Origin: Ophiobolus disseminans
Taxonomy: Eukaryota > Ascomycota > Dothideomycetes > Pleosporales > Phaeosphaeriaceae
Length of the DNA: 64,000 nucleotides
Direction of reading: 5' to 3'
Assembly (NCBI GenBank): GCA_010093685.1
Contig: MU006227.1
Span: 210,256 to 274,255, forward strand
Shown here: positions 11,993 through 22,792 of the stretch, piece by piece
How the letters are laid out: each line of letters begins with the position of its first letter
Numbering within the stretch: the first letter of the stretch is position 1
Notes under the pieces: model-generated
Told to the model about the DNA's origin: nothing
The model's database searches: none
The model's input: only the letters and a program-made list of their open reading frames with translations
Position numbers and translations under genes: made by a program

Positions 11993-13126
11993 TCACTGCA
12001 ACACATTAAAGGGCGCTGTGGTTGCCTCTGGGATTGGGTTGCTATCTAGCATGAGTGTAAATGAGCATTCGGGCATCCCGAGAGAAGATAAGAGGAGGCA
12101 CTCTACAACCAACTCCCCGACGAATTTGGTGATAGCACGGGAAAATAGCTTGTTGCTCTTCAAATAATCCGGGGCTGGGATATCCATGCTTTCAACGCTT
12201 CCGTAGTGGTACCCACGTTTTCGTCTGGCGGGAAAGGCGTTCTGCCAGAGACTGACTATGCGCTCGACGCGCAGTTTCGGGTTCTCCAAACAAAACGGGA
12301 TGAAGCCCCGGCCATGGCAGGCTGGCTGTGCCGCAGACTCGTAGTCCTCCTTTAGGATAACGTGCCGAATCTGTCCACGTGTCTTACTGGGAACAGACTG
12401 GAGGAACGTCAACGCTGCAGAAACTGCAGAGTAAGAATACTTTAGATGGTGGAAGTATAGTGAAGGACGAGAGTAGATTTCTGACCACGAATTTAACTGT
12501 TCGAGTTCGCTAGTTGTCGGGATGGTCCATGGTTCAAGTGACTCATTACACAGCTCTACCGCTTTGCAACCGAGGACTGGACTCCAGAACCGAGGCACAG
12601 CTTTCGCTTCCTCGAGAAAGTCTTCATGTTTCGATAATAAACTCAGGGTGTATTGCACGAAATCGGTATATATCGATGGCGCCTCGCCACACATCTTGTG
12701 TTGGATTCGCTGTGCGTCATTGGTATTTTATCTCCAGTCATTGAGGAGTGGGGTGAACATTGGATATCTCTCCGAGGCCAGTTGTATCATGGAGATTGTG
12801 AGCAGTTTGAGTGCGAGGGCCTTGAGCAACAGATTTTGTCCTGTTCTTTTCCACGTATACCCAGAATGGTAGTGGCCGGCGTGCTTCCGTGTGGCGTCTA
12901 AGAAGAATGTCGAAAATGTAATCAAATTGGCGGCCAGGGCGAGCCCTCGCATCTCATCAGCTACCTGATGGCAGGTAAAGACCAGCGTCAGCTCAATTTT
13001 GTTCCCATCGGCCTGCACAAGCTGATTTGTTTCAAAATAGTAAGTGTAACCGCCGTTTGACCTCACGTAGAAATCGTAAATGGTGTCGCGAATTTCGCGC
13101 GGAAGCAGTAAGAATAGGGATGGCAT
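11993..13126 (-). pseudogene. Lineage-specific protein with in-frame TAA
   Basis: One reading frame runs from the ATG at 13126 (MPSLFLLLPREIRD) to the stop at 11993, interrupted only by TAA at 12728-12730. The N-terminal LLLPREIRDTIYDFYV is an F-box-like opening common to expanded Dothideomycete families of unknown function. Downstream of the stop, EAPSIYTDFVQYTL, HVILKEDYESAAQPACHGRG and ENPKLRVERIVSLW are conserved-looking blocks of the same family (recognised from memory, not searched). I looked for an intron spanning the stop and found no donor/acceptor pair with matching phase. Intact length would be about 377 residues. Likely a recent pseudogene; a truncated 132-residue product is the alternative. 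Confidence 0.6.
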
Positions 13127-13970
13127 TGCGATCTTGAGTGTGTCCTTTGGGGCCGGGAAACTCGGAGTGTAAGTACGGAGAGTAAGTCTCTTAAGATTTG
13201 GATTAATAAAATAAAAACTGAGCACGGTGACTTTAATCTTCAATTTCTGATTGTAACAGTGTCCAATATTTGGCTTGTGGCCACGTAGGTAGACTTGCAG
13301 AAGGCAACAATGTTGCTCTAAAATTCGGAAGTTAGCGAAGTCGCTATGACGAAAGGCGTACCGACAAAACTCAACCACGAGTTCGTGTGCAGAAAGGCTG
13401 TCGTTTGGCGCGGGAGCGACTTACCGGTAATTGCTATTTTGTTTGGGAGTTTCATTGATCAACACAAAAGATGGGTCCAGTCTGAGAAGGTTATGTTGAT
13501 GCCCAGGAGCCGCTAAAGACTAGTCCTATTAGAACAAGGACCCTCTGGTAGTATGACTACCATGGTTAACCTAGTAGTGAGAGGGACAAGGTGGGGTGGC
13601 TGCAACGTATTGCATTAACTATTGTGTTTTCGTGCAGAAGAGTCCGCCGACTGCACGCTTTGACATTGCAGATAGCCGTGCCTGCCTCTCATGCAGTACG
13701 TGCCACGGCCATTCCTTCCATCAACCTGAACTGAACCCACATATTCTCAACAAGTCCTAAATAAGTTACAAAAACTGACTGGCGGGTTGAAACGCGTGAT
13801 CTTAACCTTGGAACATGTTAATGGATGCGATATACCCTTAGAACATTCGAACATACCTAAGTAGATTTGACAAGACCGCTGAACAAGGCTAACGTGACTT
13901 GAAGTCTAGGAAGATGTTTGCGAATGAGCTGATTCTCGCTTTCGATATGTCGGAAGCTCACTCGCACATA
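13127..13970. other. Intergenic, about 840 bp
   Basis: No coding evidence and many stops in all frames. It looks like decayed sequence. Confidence 0.5.
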
Positions 13971-14143
13971 CTACCCAACCAGTTGTTCGCCTGTTAGCAA
14001 GTACACAATGCCAGCAGAGTAAATATCAGAAGGCAATTGTGGTACTGCCTTAAAGTGCCTGGGTTCGTGGCGAACGCAAGCTTCAAAGTCTCACGGCTGC
14101 TGACCTCGCTAACCACCCCCCATCTGTCGATATTCGAAGCCAT
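13971..14143 (-). pseudogene. Possible protein-kinase fragment (subdomain IX-like)
   Basis: On the minus strand a frame ending at TAG 13971-13973 reads LPSDIYSAGIVYLLTGEQLV. This resembles the kinase segment after the APE motif (S-D-x-Y-S-x-G-x-x-x-x-L-L-T-G). A nearby ATG at 14143 opens a different frame, so a frameshift would be needed to join them. It is too short to be certain. I call it a relic on the motif alone. Confidence 0.25.
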
Positions 14144-14333
14144 GTTTTGTGGAGTGGAGCTGCGAAGATTAAGCGTCGTATTAATACTGCTGTCTTACTA
14201 GTACTATGGCGTTACGTGAATTCTATTCTAATCTGAACAATCTTGTGACCAACCTTCATCTTCGTTCGCATCTATCGCGCTCTGCATACCAATGCCAGCA
14301 TGTGAGCGCATCCCTCCGGCCTCTGTGCTGATG

Positions 14334-14891
14334 CTACCAAGGGAGTGCACGACGCCAGCGAAAGAGATGCCAGGGAGGTAACGGCGGGGCGGTCTGAAAC
14401 TTGCTAGGCTCGTGGCGGGCCCATGCCTTTTCCCATGCTTGTAGACTCTGTCCTTTCTGTTTTTCAAGCACCTCTTCGGGTGTTGGGGATGTGTGCAAGT
14501 CAAAGTTGCACTGAATCGCAGAAGTTCTGTCAAAAATGTCTTGGACCGCTTGTGGGAAACCCTCATAGATATATCCTTTGCAAAATCGCCGATCGAAGCA
14601 GGACGGGCTTGGTACGCCAAGTCCATAACTACGATCCAAAGCGGATTGCAATGCTGCAACTCGTTGGACTATAACAAACACCTCCGCGGTCCTGGCTGGA
14701 ATAGGGTTGCCATCAAAGACAAGGGTGTACGCGGAGGGTGTTTGGAGGGAGTCGATAGAGACGGGAGATGATACGGACTTGGTGAGGAAGTGTGTGGTGG
14801 CGGTTGAGAGGGCGAGGAAGGGTGTGGTTATGGATGGGAAGTGTTTTGAGGTTGTGAGACGGGTGTGGGATGGTATGGAGGGCAGACGCTA
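14334..14891 (-). pseudogene. Unrecognised open frame without ATG
   Basis: An open stretch of about 185 codons ends at 14334 and has a stop immediately upstream near 14893. It contains no ATG. Composition is protein-like (GYIYEGFPQAVQDIFDR, SPTPEEVLEKQKGQSLQAWE) and unlike a shadow of another gene. I do not recognise the family. It may be a gene fragment whose start was lost or an exon of a gene I could not reconstruct. Confidence 0.25.
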
Positions 14892-15061
14892 AATTGGATT
14901 ATTTGAACCGACGATTCGCGATCGCGGTGCGCCTTTCTTTCTGTAATACTGCGAGGTAAATTTTTCACACTCCAGTTACGTGTAGATGCTTCATTTCGCT
15001 CCTCTTCGCTTACAGACCTGTTCATTCTCAACATTCATAGTATCTCAGCAGAGAATATGAG

Positions 15062-16965
15062 CTAAATCCGTGCGCTGTTTAAAACCTTCCCTGCATCATG
15101 GACTGCCTTCGAGCTTTGAGGCAAGGCCTGAAGTACCTCCGCCAGTGTTGCCAACAGACAAGAGTGAGTCTCTTGCGTAATGCTTCCGTTTCCTAATCTC
15201 CAATCCAACCGCTTGTACATCAACAACACAAGATCCAAGACGTGCTGCGGGTACGGGTCGATCGCGACGAGCGGTGCACTGATGAGAAGTTGCGGTTCTC
15301 CATCATCAAACCTAGGTCCATGTACCGTGTACTTATTTCCCAGCCCAAACTTAAGCACAATGAACGACTCATGTTCTGCCTCTTGTACCGCATTCTCGAT
15401 TGTCGGTAGTAAATCCGTGCGTTGCGCCGCTTCAAGTACATCGGCAAGAAGCAAGACGCCAAGGTAGTACTGCAACTGCAAGCTATACCAACTCAGTCTT
15501 ACGCGCTGATCCAGAAACAAAAGTCTCTTTTCGCAACTATTCAGCAACGGGCGAACTGTAGTGTTGAATATCTCAATTGTATCGATGAGCGACGTCCAGG
15601 CGAACGTTACACCATCGTCGTGCACGCCTTCCCTCAGCGCCTCTTTCAAAGACGTGATGATCTTCCAGATGTATGTCTTGCAGATTGAAGCTGCGGAGAT
15701 GATCTCATATGCGATGTCGTCGGTTACTTGAAAGCCTTCGTCGTGCCAGTGTTGCGTCCGGGATTTGAAGGAGCCAACGAGGAAGGCTCTGACTAGGCGC
15801 CATGTGGGCTCCGCGCATGCACCCTTGAGGCCGGACGTCAGAGATGTTCGAGTCCCGGATGCTAGGGAGCTCGAAGTGTCCCACATCATGGCTGCCCAGT
15901 ACACTCTGCTTTCAAGATCGACGAACTGTGACGTGACAGCGGCACTGCCGTTCGAAATTGCCGATGGAAAAGGTTCACCGGAGTAGGCAGAACGTCGCTC
16001 GCGAAGTCTTTGCAGCTGGTACAAAGCAGTTTGCATACACACTTGCCCGTTCATCCCGTCGAGCTCTTCGTCCTCGGAGATGCCGACGGGAATGGGCGTT
16101 TGCGCAAATATGTATAGCGCTAGCATAGATTGGTATGATATGCGGTTGATAAGTTTGAGCATGTCTCTTCGGGCAGCGCGCCACCTGTCTCGGCTTATGG
16201 TTTGCACTTGGTTAATAGAAAGATGTCGGTACTGCCATAGCAGTGGGAGCCAGTGAGCTGCAAATGCATGAATCGCACTTTCCAGATGTTGATCGAGTTG
16301 CCTTTCTGGGTATTCCGCGGTGCCGGTCGATCTCTCATCTATACCACCGTCTAGTTGGCTGAAGAGCTGCGATGCTGGAATTCTCGCGTCTATCGTCGCA
16401 TCAATTCTCCTGTCGCAAGATTAACTTTCCTGAATTAGAGTAGTGAATTAACGTACACAAAAGGACAACCGTATCTACCGAGAAGCAGCCCCAAGACAGT
16501 CTCGAAGCCGTGGTGAAAGATGTCATGAGAAGTTCGTGTTAGTAAGTCGTTGCTTGGAGAGACTAACATGCTCAATTGTGTGCCTGTATGTGCTTCCAAG
16601 TCGAGTGACTCGGTCTGATCAAAACTGACCTTTTTCTCAGAGGGCTTATAGGTGATAAAGCGACGCTCGGTATCCTGAGGAGCGTCCAACAACATTTTTG
16701 CATTTTCGACCCACTGCTTTTAGTGAGCGCCAAACAATCGCGCTGCGCAGTTTCCAACAACCGCGCCTTGCATCATCTTGATAGAGCCAGCCAAGACACA
16801 TACCTCGAATGTACATGTGCGACTCTTTCTTGAGCACCTTGAGCAAGAACCAGCACGTCCAAGGGGTTGGTGGTTTCGTTTTGAAGCATCACATGCAACA
16901 CGCGATCGACGGCACGCATCACAGCTCGAGAATTGTAATCTCTTTTGCTTTGGTTGGAGTGGCAT
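15062..16965 (-). CDS. Zn2Cys6 transcription factor, AlcR-like long-loop cluster
   Basis: Nuclear regulator of unknown target. Three exons (16804-16965, 16457-16716, 15062-16409; phases 0 and 2) give 589 residues. The zinc cluster lies at residues 15-51: CDAC, six residues, C, fifteen residues, CSRC, six residues, C. The fifteen-residue loop between Cys3 and Cys4 is much longer than the usual 5-12 and resembles Aspergillus AlcR (sixteen). The first intron falls right after the cluster (TCTFE). The rest is helical, with aromatic-rich segments typical of the fungal middle homology region (VYWAAMMWDTSSSLASGTRTS). No dimerising coiled coil follows the cluster, as in AlcR, which binds as a monomer. 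A role in alcohol metabolism is not implied. Confidence 0.82.
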
Positions 16966-17262
16966 CTTCGCAAATCCGCCGAATGTTGATGGTTTGAGGA
17001 AGAAGGAGATGACTTGGTGGCTGCTATCGACTGCGAGTGTACCGGTATTGGTAAGCTAAAAGTGGGGCCCGGTTCAAAGATGCAGGTGCGGAACTGACGC
17101 TACACCAGACTTACCTGTGTCAAATTGCATCATTCCACGCATTAGATTCCATGTTGACATTCAATTGTTATGCATCGTCTTCACAACGAAGCGAGATGAC
17201 GATTTGGATGCCGACAAACACGCTATTTCATTTTCTAGCAGCCTTCCCATCACTCAATACAT
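16966..17262. other. Intergenic, 297 bp
   Basis: Promoter and 5' leader of the zinc-cluster gene and 3' end of the NmrA-like gene. No feature seen. Confidence 0.45.
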
Positions 17263-18171
17263 TCACAGCAACCTTTCCACCACCTCCCTAACTCCCTGCT
17301 CAGTCATCTCCTTTACACAGACAACATCATTCGCCAGTCTTTCAGAGAAGTCACATCCATACTCCTTGTCGAACAGGGCAACAATACAAAACCCCAGTGT
17401 CGCAGCTTCCACATCAGCCCCATCACCTTTCTCCAGCTCGTCGTAACTCTCCTTTCTCACAGCTTCTGTGCTCTTCTCAACAGTCTTCCACTCCTTCCCA
17501 TCCTTGTCCTTGGCATACTGGATAAGTTGATTTTGCGTTACGGTGGCGGAGTGCACATAGATGACGCGATTTGCTATTTCTCCCTGGTTCTCAATGACAC
17601 CAATCACAGCTTTCGCAATGTCAGCCAGAGTTGTCGCACTAAACACCACGTCGCCGCCATTGTAGAGCGTCGCGGTATGCTTGGTTAGATCGACGATGAG
17701 ACCCATCTCGAGGACCCAATCAAGAAACCAACCGTTCGCAATTGCCGTCCAACTGAAGCCTGGATGTGCTTTAGTTTGCTCACGAAGATACTCGTGGTTT
17801 TCGGCTTTGATTTTGCCGATTGGGAGCTGCACGGCCAGCGGGTTCTGCGTGTCCATGCCGAAATCGGCAGGAATGAAGTGCGTCACGCCTGCTGCGACGG
17901 CGGCGTCGATGAGAGGGTTTTGGCTGTCGAGTGCGGAGGTCGCGAAGCAGCAGACGACGACTTGGATACCGCGGAGCGCAGGGGTGAGGGACGCTACGGA
18001 GGTGAAGTCAACGGACTCGATGGTGAGGTTTGCGTGAGACGTGGGCTTGGAGGAGGTGCTGCCGGTGCGGGTCAGGACTGTAACGGGGTATCCGGCGGAG
18101 AGTAGGGCAGAGAGAATGGGTCGGCCTAAGTTGCCCGTTGCGCCAGCGAGGGCGACGCGTGGGGCAGACAT
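17263..18171 (-). CDS. NmrA-like / isoflavone-reductase-like NAD(P)-binding protein
   Basis: Single exon, 302 residues, ATG at 18171. Rossmann fold at the N-terminus with GATGNLGRPIL dinucleotide motif (residues 10-20), followed by VTVLTRTGS, where the residue after strand two suggests NADP preference. HFIPADFGMD and the IANGWFLDW segment are typical of the NmrA/PCBER group of atypical short-chain dehydrogenases. The classical YxxxK pair is replaced by a Lys in PIGKIKAENHEYL. It could be a redox-sensing regulator or a small reductase; sequence cannot decide. It lies upstream of the zinc-cluster gene on the same strand. Confidence 0.85.
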   Translation of the reverse strand: MSAPRVALAGATGNLGRPILSALLSAGYPVTVLTRTGSTSSKPTSHANLTIESVDFTSVASLTPALRGIQVVVCCFATSALDSQNPLIDAAVAAGVTHFIPADFGMDTQNPLAVQLPIGKIKAENHEYLREQTKAHPGFSWTAIANGWFLDWVLEMGLIVDLTKHTATLYNGGDVVFSATTLADIAKAVIGVIENQGEIANRVIYVHSATVTQNQLIQYAKDKDGKEWKTVEKSTEAVRKESYDELEKGDGADVEAATLGFCIVALFDKEYGCDFSERLANDVVCVKEMTEQGVREVVERLL

Positions 18172-18574
18172 GGTCTTGATGGGGAAGTTTTGAGATGCTG
18201 GAGTGATGAACGGGATGAAGTATGAAAAGCTCTTTTACAGCAGCATTCCTGATGCTTTATATCACTATCTGCACCGGTACCTCACTGCGTACGAAAACAG
18301 TTTAGTTTACAGCAAGAAACACAAGATGTCATGCTTCGTGTTATTGAGAATCACGGAGCCGAAACTCGCTTCCGCATTGGGAAGTGTCGGTTCCGATACT
18401 CCACGTCGGGTAAGATGGCCAAGTACACAAACTCCACCATTACCAACCGCATCAGACAGTCTCAGGTATGACAGACAGGGGTTGCAGTCTTTATTATTGA
18501 TGATTTGCCAGCGCGTATGCTGACGTAGGATGCGCACTATCAAGGATTCGAGTGACCTGACCATGTCCACTCTA
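18172..18574. other. Intergenic, 403 bp
   Basis: Between the NmrA-like start and the stop of the DUF1308 gene. No feature supported. Confidence 0.45.
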
Positions 18575-20110
18575 TCACTTCCTCCGCCCGTGCTTCGCAA
18601 TCAAGCTCCTGCTTTCTCCACAAAGCCAGATATGCGGCCCATCCTCGCCCTCTTCCAACCCCACTTCGTTGATCACCGTCTCAATCTGTCGAGCCCTTCC
18701 CCTGTTCGCGCTGAGCGTCGTAAGTCGTTCTGCCCAACCGAACAGGAAGATCGCTCGATTGAGTGCACCCAACTCGACGGATAGCCTAGTGGCTACGGCT
18801 GGAAGCTTGTGCAGGAGCAACTCGATGTTGCTTGTGACGACACGTATGGGAAGTTTGAATCCTGGTGGAACTGGATGGTCAGAGAAAGATTTCCATGCTT
18901 GCACGAGGTCGTCGGGTGTCTTTTTTGCGTGGTCGCCTTGTGCGAGAAGCACTTCTGCTCTTATCTTCTCCTCGTCAGTAGCTAGGGTTTGTACGATGAG
19001 ATCCATTTGCTCCGCAGCTTCCTGTGTCGTCACCATTGCATGCGACGAGATGGCCGGGTACAAATGTGTGGGCAGTAAGTTCTCTTCCGCTTCCTCCTGG
19101 ATCTGTGCGCGCACTTCACCGGGATACCAGTCTAGGATTGGACATGGCTTATGCGAGATGTCGGACACAAGAGCTAAGAGGATAGTGCAGTCGATGTTGA
19201 GGGTGTCGGAAAGTGCGCGAGACCGATCGATAAGTAAGCGCGGCAAGACAAGTTCCAGCGATGGCGCCGGAGGAATGTCGTTTGCACAATGCACAACAGC
19301 TCCAGTGGCACGAATCTTATTGAGTATACTGTCGATTTCCTTGGTCTTGCCCGCTATTATACGCGTGAGGATGACGTGCACCTTGGGTGGTCGTCCACCT
19401 ATTGGATTCGCTTTCGCAGCTCTAGCAAGCTCACGTGCACTCCTGACGATGTCAACTTGATCTTCGTCGTCATCGTCATCTTCGCTGCTTGGCCGCGCCT
19501 CAGGCATGTCTTCGTCCGAGTCGGAGTCGTTCATCCATCCGAGTTTCGCCAAGTCAAAAAGGAGTCGTTTCTCTGAAAGCGTTGAGACGCGCAGCCATTG
19601 GCTACCTTCGTTCGCTACGATGTCCACTAGTGCGTTGGTCTTTCCCTTGGATGCGCCGCCTTTACCTTTGGTGGTATTTCTGCCCTTCTTGTCCCAGTAG
19701 AAGTATTTGCGGAAAGCCTGGAGGCCTGAAGTATTCTTCGCCGCATTCCACAAGGCTTCGTAGTAGAGCAGATTTGACGAGACGATGAAGTGGCGGACCT
19801 TTTCCTCGTCCATATGTACAACAGCAATCTTCTTGAGAAAAGCAAGCTCGTTTTTGAAGTCATTTCGGAGATTTCGGTACTCGACTGGATGTTGCACTCT
19901 GGTCTGTTTTTGCTTTGCGACTACTGCCGCCACGTAGGTTTCCACTTCATCGGAGAGGGTCGAGCACCGGTGGATTAGGTTTTCGATGGTGGCTTCAAGC
20001 TCTGCCGTGCTATTGGTGGCATTTGTGTCCTTGACATCCAGCTGGGTGACGCTCGTTGCATCGGTACTGAGGGCTAGACTACGAAAGTCTGTGGTTATGG
20101 ACTCGGGCAT
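18575..20110 (-). CDS. DUF1308 protein (UPF0415/C7orf25 family)
   Basis: Single exon, 511 residues from the ATG at 20110 (MPESITTDF); a TTG 57 nt upstream is in frame but not used. The C-terminal half has the DUF1308 pattern: VHVILTRIIAGKTKEI, DCTILLALVSDISH and the LDWYPGEVRAQIQEE block. An acidic patch (DSDSDEDMPE through EDDDDDED) lies in the middle. The family is PIN-nuclease-like by fold prediction in the literature and is poorly characterised. FGWAERLTTLSANRGRA near the end is its conserved tail. Function not assigned. Confidence 0.8.
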   Translation of the reverse strand: MPESITTDFRSLALSTDATSVTQLDVKDTNATNSTAELEATIENLIHRCSTLSDEVETYVAAVVAKQKQTRVQHPVEYRNLRNDFKNELAFLKKIAVVHMDEEKVRHFIVSSNLLYYEALWNAAKNTSGLQAFRKYFYWDKKGRNTTKGKGGASKGKTNALVDIVANEGSQWLRVSTLSEKRLLFDLAKLGWMNDSDSDEDMPEARPSSEDDDDDEDQVDIVRSARELARAAKANPIGGRPPKVHVILTRIIAGKTKEIDSILNKIRATGAVVHCANDIPPAPSLELVLPRLLIDRSRALSDTLNIDCTILLALVSDISHKPCPILDWYPGEVRAQIQEEAEENLLPTHLYPAISSHAMVTTQEAAEQMDLIVQTLATDEEKIRAEVLLAQGDHAKKTPDDLVQAWKSFSDHPVPPGFKLPIRVVTSNIELLLHKLPAVATRLSVELGALNRAIFLFGWAERLTTLSANRGRARQIETVINEVGLEEGEDGPHIWLCGESRSLIAKHGRRK

Positions 20111-20584
20111 CTTGAATTGATGAGACCAGATGGCCTTGGTTTGACGGTTTGAAGGTCCTGTTGGCAATTCCGTGACACAGTTTTGTTATTTTGCCGCCAT
20201 AAATAGTCTTGGTCCAGTTTCCGGCTTTGCGAGTCTACAATGCTCACCCCCGTGCTAGCAGGAGGACTGAGGTCTGGTTGAGTTGGGCGAAATAAAATAA
20301 AAATAAAAATAAAATTGGATTCACCCGCTCTCAGCGCTTTCCCAAATCCTTTTGCGTTGACTTGAAGAGTGTGATGCAGGTTTGAGATTCCAGTTGCTAG
20401 GACTCTATACTCGAGGCAGGGTTATGCTTGGGTAGTGTCGCGTGCGCCGGCGTAGTGGTCGAAGAAGGTGCCTCTTAGCAGCCGGGCCGACGGTTTCCCC
20501 GCCGTTGCACCCCGCCAAAAGTTGCTCGCGACATTCACTCAGTCTCCAACGGCGCACGACCCGGGGCCCACAACACAAAACACG
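20111..20584. other. Divergent promoter region DUF1308 / SRP9-21
   Basis: 474 bp, no gene. Contains an A-rich microsatellite (annotated separately). Confidence 0.5.
20290..20314 (+). repeat. (AAAAT)n-type microsatellite
   Basis: A short run of A4-A5/T units in the intergenic region. No function inferred. Confidence 0.8.
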
Positions 20585-21152
20585 ATGCCATACTTCAAGA
20601 CGAGCGCAGAATGGTACGAGCAATCGTCGCTGCTGCTGAAGGCCCGGCCGAGCTCAGTATGTTGAGTAGCTCCTTCCCCGCGCACGCGACTCGCCCTGAC
20701 TTGAGCTGCAGACGCGCATCACGTCCAAATACGCCGTCCGCAAGCCCACGGCCGCCAAGATCAAGAAGCGCGAAAAGTACGCGGCAAAGCAGCCGGAGAA
20801 ACCCGCCGACTTGACACGCACATCGTCACCGCCGCCACAATCGCAAAGTCCAGACGAGCCCACCACCACCTTCACACTCAAGACATACGACCCGGAGTCG
20901 GGCACGTGTCTCCAATACGAGACCAATAAGGCGGCAGAGGTGGGGCGACTGGTCGGCAACCTGGGAAGGCTGGGACGGTCGATGGCGGCTCTGCCCGAGG
21001 CGCCGGAAGATGCGAGTGCGCCCGCAGGGAGCGGCGACGGCGTGTCAACGCCAAAGCCGGAGGAGAGTGGAGACGTCAAGATGGGCGGGGTGCCGAGTAC
21101 AAGTGCGCCTGCAGCCACCGGAGGCAAGAAGAAAAAGAAGGGCAAAAAATGA
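20585..21152 (+). CDS. SRP21: Signal recognition particle SRP9/SRP21 subunit
   Basis: 170 residues. Exons 20585-20656 and 20712-21152 join in phase 0 (donor GTATGT, acceptor TGCAG). The start MPYFKTSAEWYEQSSLLL and the junction KARPSS-TRITSKY match the SRP9 fold. The middle is Pro/Ser-rich, then TFTLKTYDPESGTCLQYETN with the GRLVGNLGRLGR helix. The C-terminus is a low-complexity linker ending in a lysine cluster (GGKKKKKGKK), the RNA-binding tail typical of fungal SRP21. It acts in cotranslational targeting to the ER. Confidence 0.9.
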
Positions 21153-21362
21153 GGAAAGCATGGGACCGGCTACGTCACTACGAGCTCTGTCACTGGCCCT
21201 GAAGCTTCATGGCATTAAGAAGATGATACATTAATGTCGATATAGATTCGACACACCCGCAATTGAAGATAACGTCATGACCAAATCCCCATGATGAGAT
21301 AAATCCATCACGTCGAACAAGGCCAAGTCACCATCGCGCGTCTCTCAACCTTTTCCCGACCC

Positions 21363-21713
21363 TCAAAGCCCTCGTCCACGGCTCCATTGCCCGCGGTCGT
21401 TCCGAACCTTCTGCTCTAATTCCATAGCCTCAGTCTTGTCGACCATGACCCACTCTTCTTCGTCGCGCTGGTCCTGGTATACCTCAGCGCGCTACCGCTC
21501 TTGATCGATGGCCTCCTTTTGTTCTTTCGCTTCCCGCGCGGTAGCCGCTTCCTGCTCCTTCTTGCAGCCTGTCAGCTCCCAAGTCTCTTGGTCAGTCCCG
21601 CTGGGCTCCTTGGTGCCGATCTTCGCTGTGTTGGCACGGCGGATGAAGTCCTCGAGTTGCGAAGCGCCACCGCTCTTTCCATTCTTGGTGGGTGAGAGGG
21701 GATTGGTCGGCAT
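21363..21713 (-). pseudogene. Small charged protein with in-frame TAG
   Basis: The ATG at 21713 (MPTNPLSPTKNGK) runs 73 codons to TAG at 21492-21494. The same frame then continues 42 more codons (RAEVYQDQRDEEEWVMVDKT through WSRGRGL) to TGA at 21363-21365. The continuation is strongly charged and helical like the part before, so it looks like one 116-codon frame split by one stop. A 13 nt gap is too small for an intron. Either the natural product is the 73-residue form, the gene is newly broken, or the UAG is read through or edited. Family not recognised; the N-terminal QLEDFIRRANTAKIG resembles a conserved fungal short protein. Confidence 0.5.
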
Positions 21714-22792
21714 GTTTACTTTCGATGGTGCGTGTTTATTACGCTTGAGTCGACTCTCGAGTGGTGTTTGTGGGTAGTCGAGAAGCAGTGAGAGCTTCTG
21801 GTGTTGATGTTGCGTAGTGGAGAGTTCTCGGTGCGAAGTGTTGAGGGATATTTCGAGAAGCTGAAAGGAAATACTCCTTTTGTATGATCGAGTCCTCAGC
21901 GCAAGGTGACGTTCGCTAGGCAACCTTTCCTCGGCTGGTTCAATCACTACGATTCACACACTGCTGCTCTGCTTTCCCTCTCCCTCTTCGGAGCGCGGGT
22001 TAGGCTTGGTTGCACTCCAATCGTCAAATCCGCTTCGCGTTTGAATGATGTCTCATTGGTTTGTCGTCTCATATATTCATGTTGGAGAATCTGATACAAA
22101 AGTAGGATGCTAGTTTTCGAGCATCAGAGCACAATTACGACCTTGGTATAGGGCGAAGTTTTGTTTTTGTATGTCTGATGGACGCAGGTTTCCCTGCGTT
22201 TGCTCTGACTCTAACAATCGACCTCTTCCATGCTCGGTATCCGAATTTTCTCGTCGATCTTTGACCCCATGGGTGTTTGATCCCTCCTGGTCTACAATCT
22301 GACACTGCATCGCACTTTGTCACATTTCTCGAGTTGTCCAAGCTCCCGTACTGCGAAACTTCACTCCGACACTGTACTACCGATCTCATGGTATCACTTT
22401 CGCCTTCTGATAATACCGCATTGGTGCCAACGCGCGGCCCTCGATTCGCCACTTCCACTTTTACTCTTAAGTATCCAGATTGACCTGACGCTGTCGGCTG
22501 TTACGCAAGTTACGTTTGTATACATCTATTATCCTAATGCGGCATGATATGCGACTGACATTTTTCGCGCTCCGAAGTCGCCCGATTCAGGCGTAAGAAG
22601 TCGTCGTCACGAACTCAGTGCTTTCTCTGTCAAGTATCACGTTGATGTCCGAGTCGGCCGAGGGATCAGCAAAAATTGGATAGCATGAAGGGCAAAGTTA
22701 TAAAAACACACTGGCTTCCCCGTCTCCAATCTTTACCACTATCAAGCTCTCTTTCATTCACTCATCTACACGTCTCGATACTGGAAAACACA
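21714..22792. other. Intergenic, about 1.1 kb
   Basis: Divergent upstream region of the small charged gene and the cysteine-rich gene. No coding evidence. It ends with a TATA box (separate entry). Confidence 0.5.
22699..22706 (+). promoter_or_regulatory. TATA box of the modular cysteine-rich gene
   Basis: TATAAAAA 87-94 bp upstream of the ATG at 22793, followed by a pyrimidine-rich leader. Position and sequence fit a strongly inducible fungal promoter. Inferred from sequence only. Confidence 0.5.

Noticed and set aside
15062..18171. Secondary-metabolite cluster around the zinc-cluster and NmrA-like genes
   Set aside because: No PKS, NRPS, terpene synthase or tailoring P450 is nearby.
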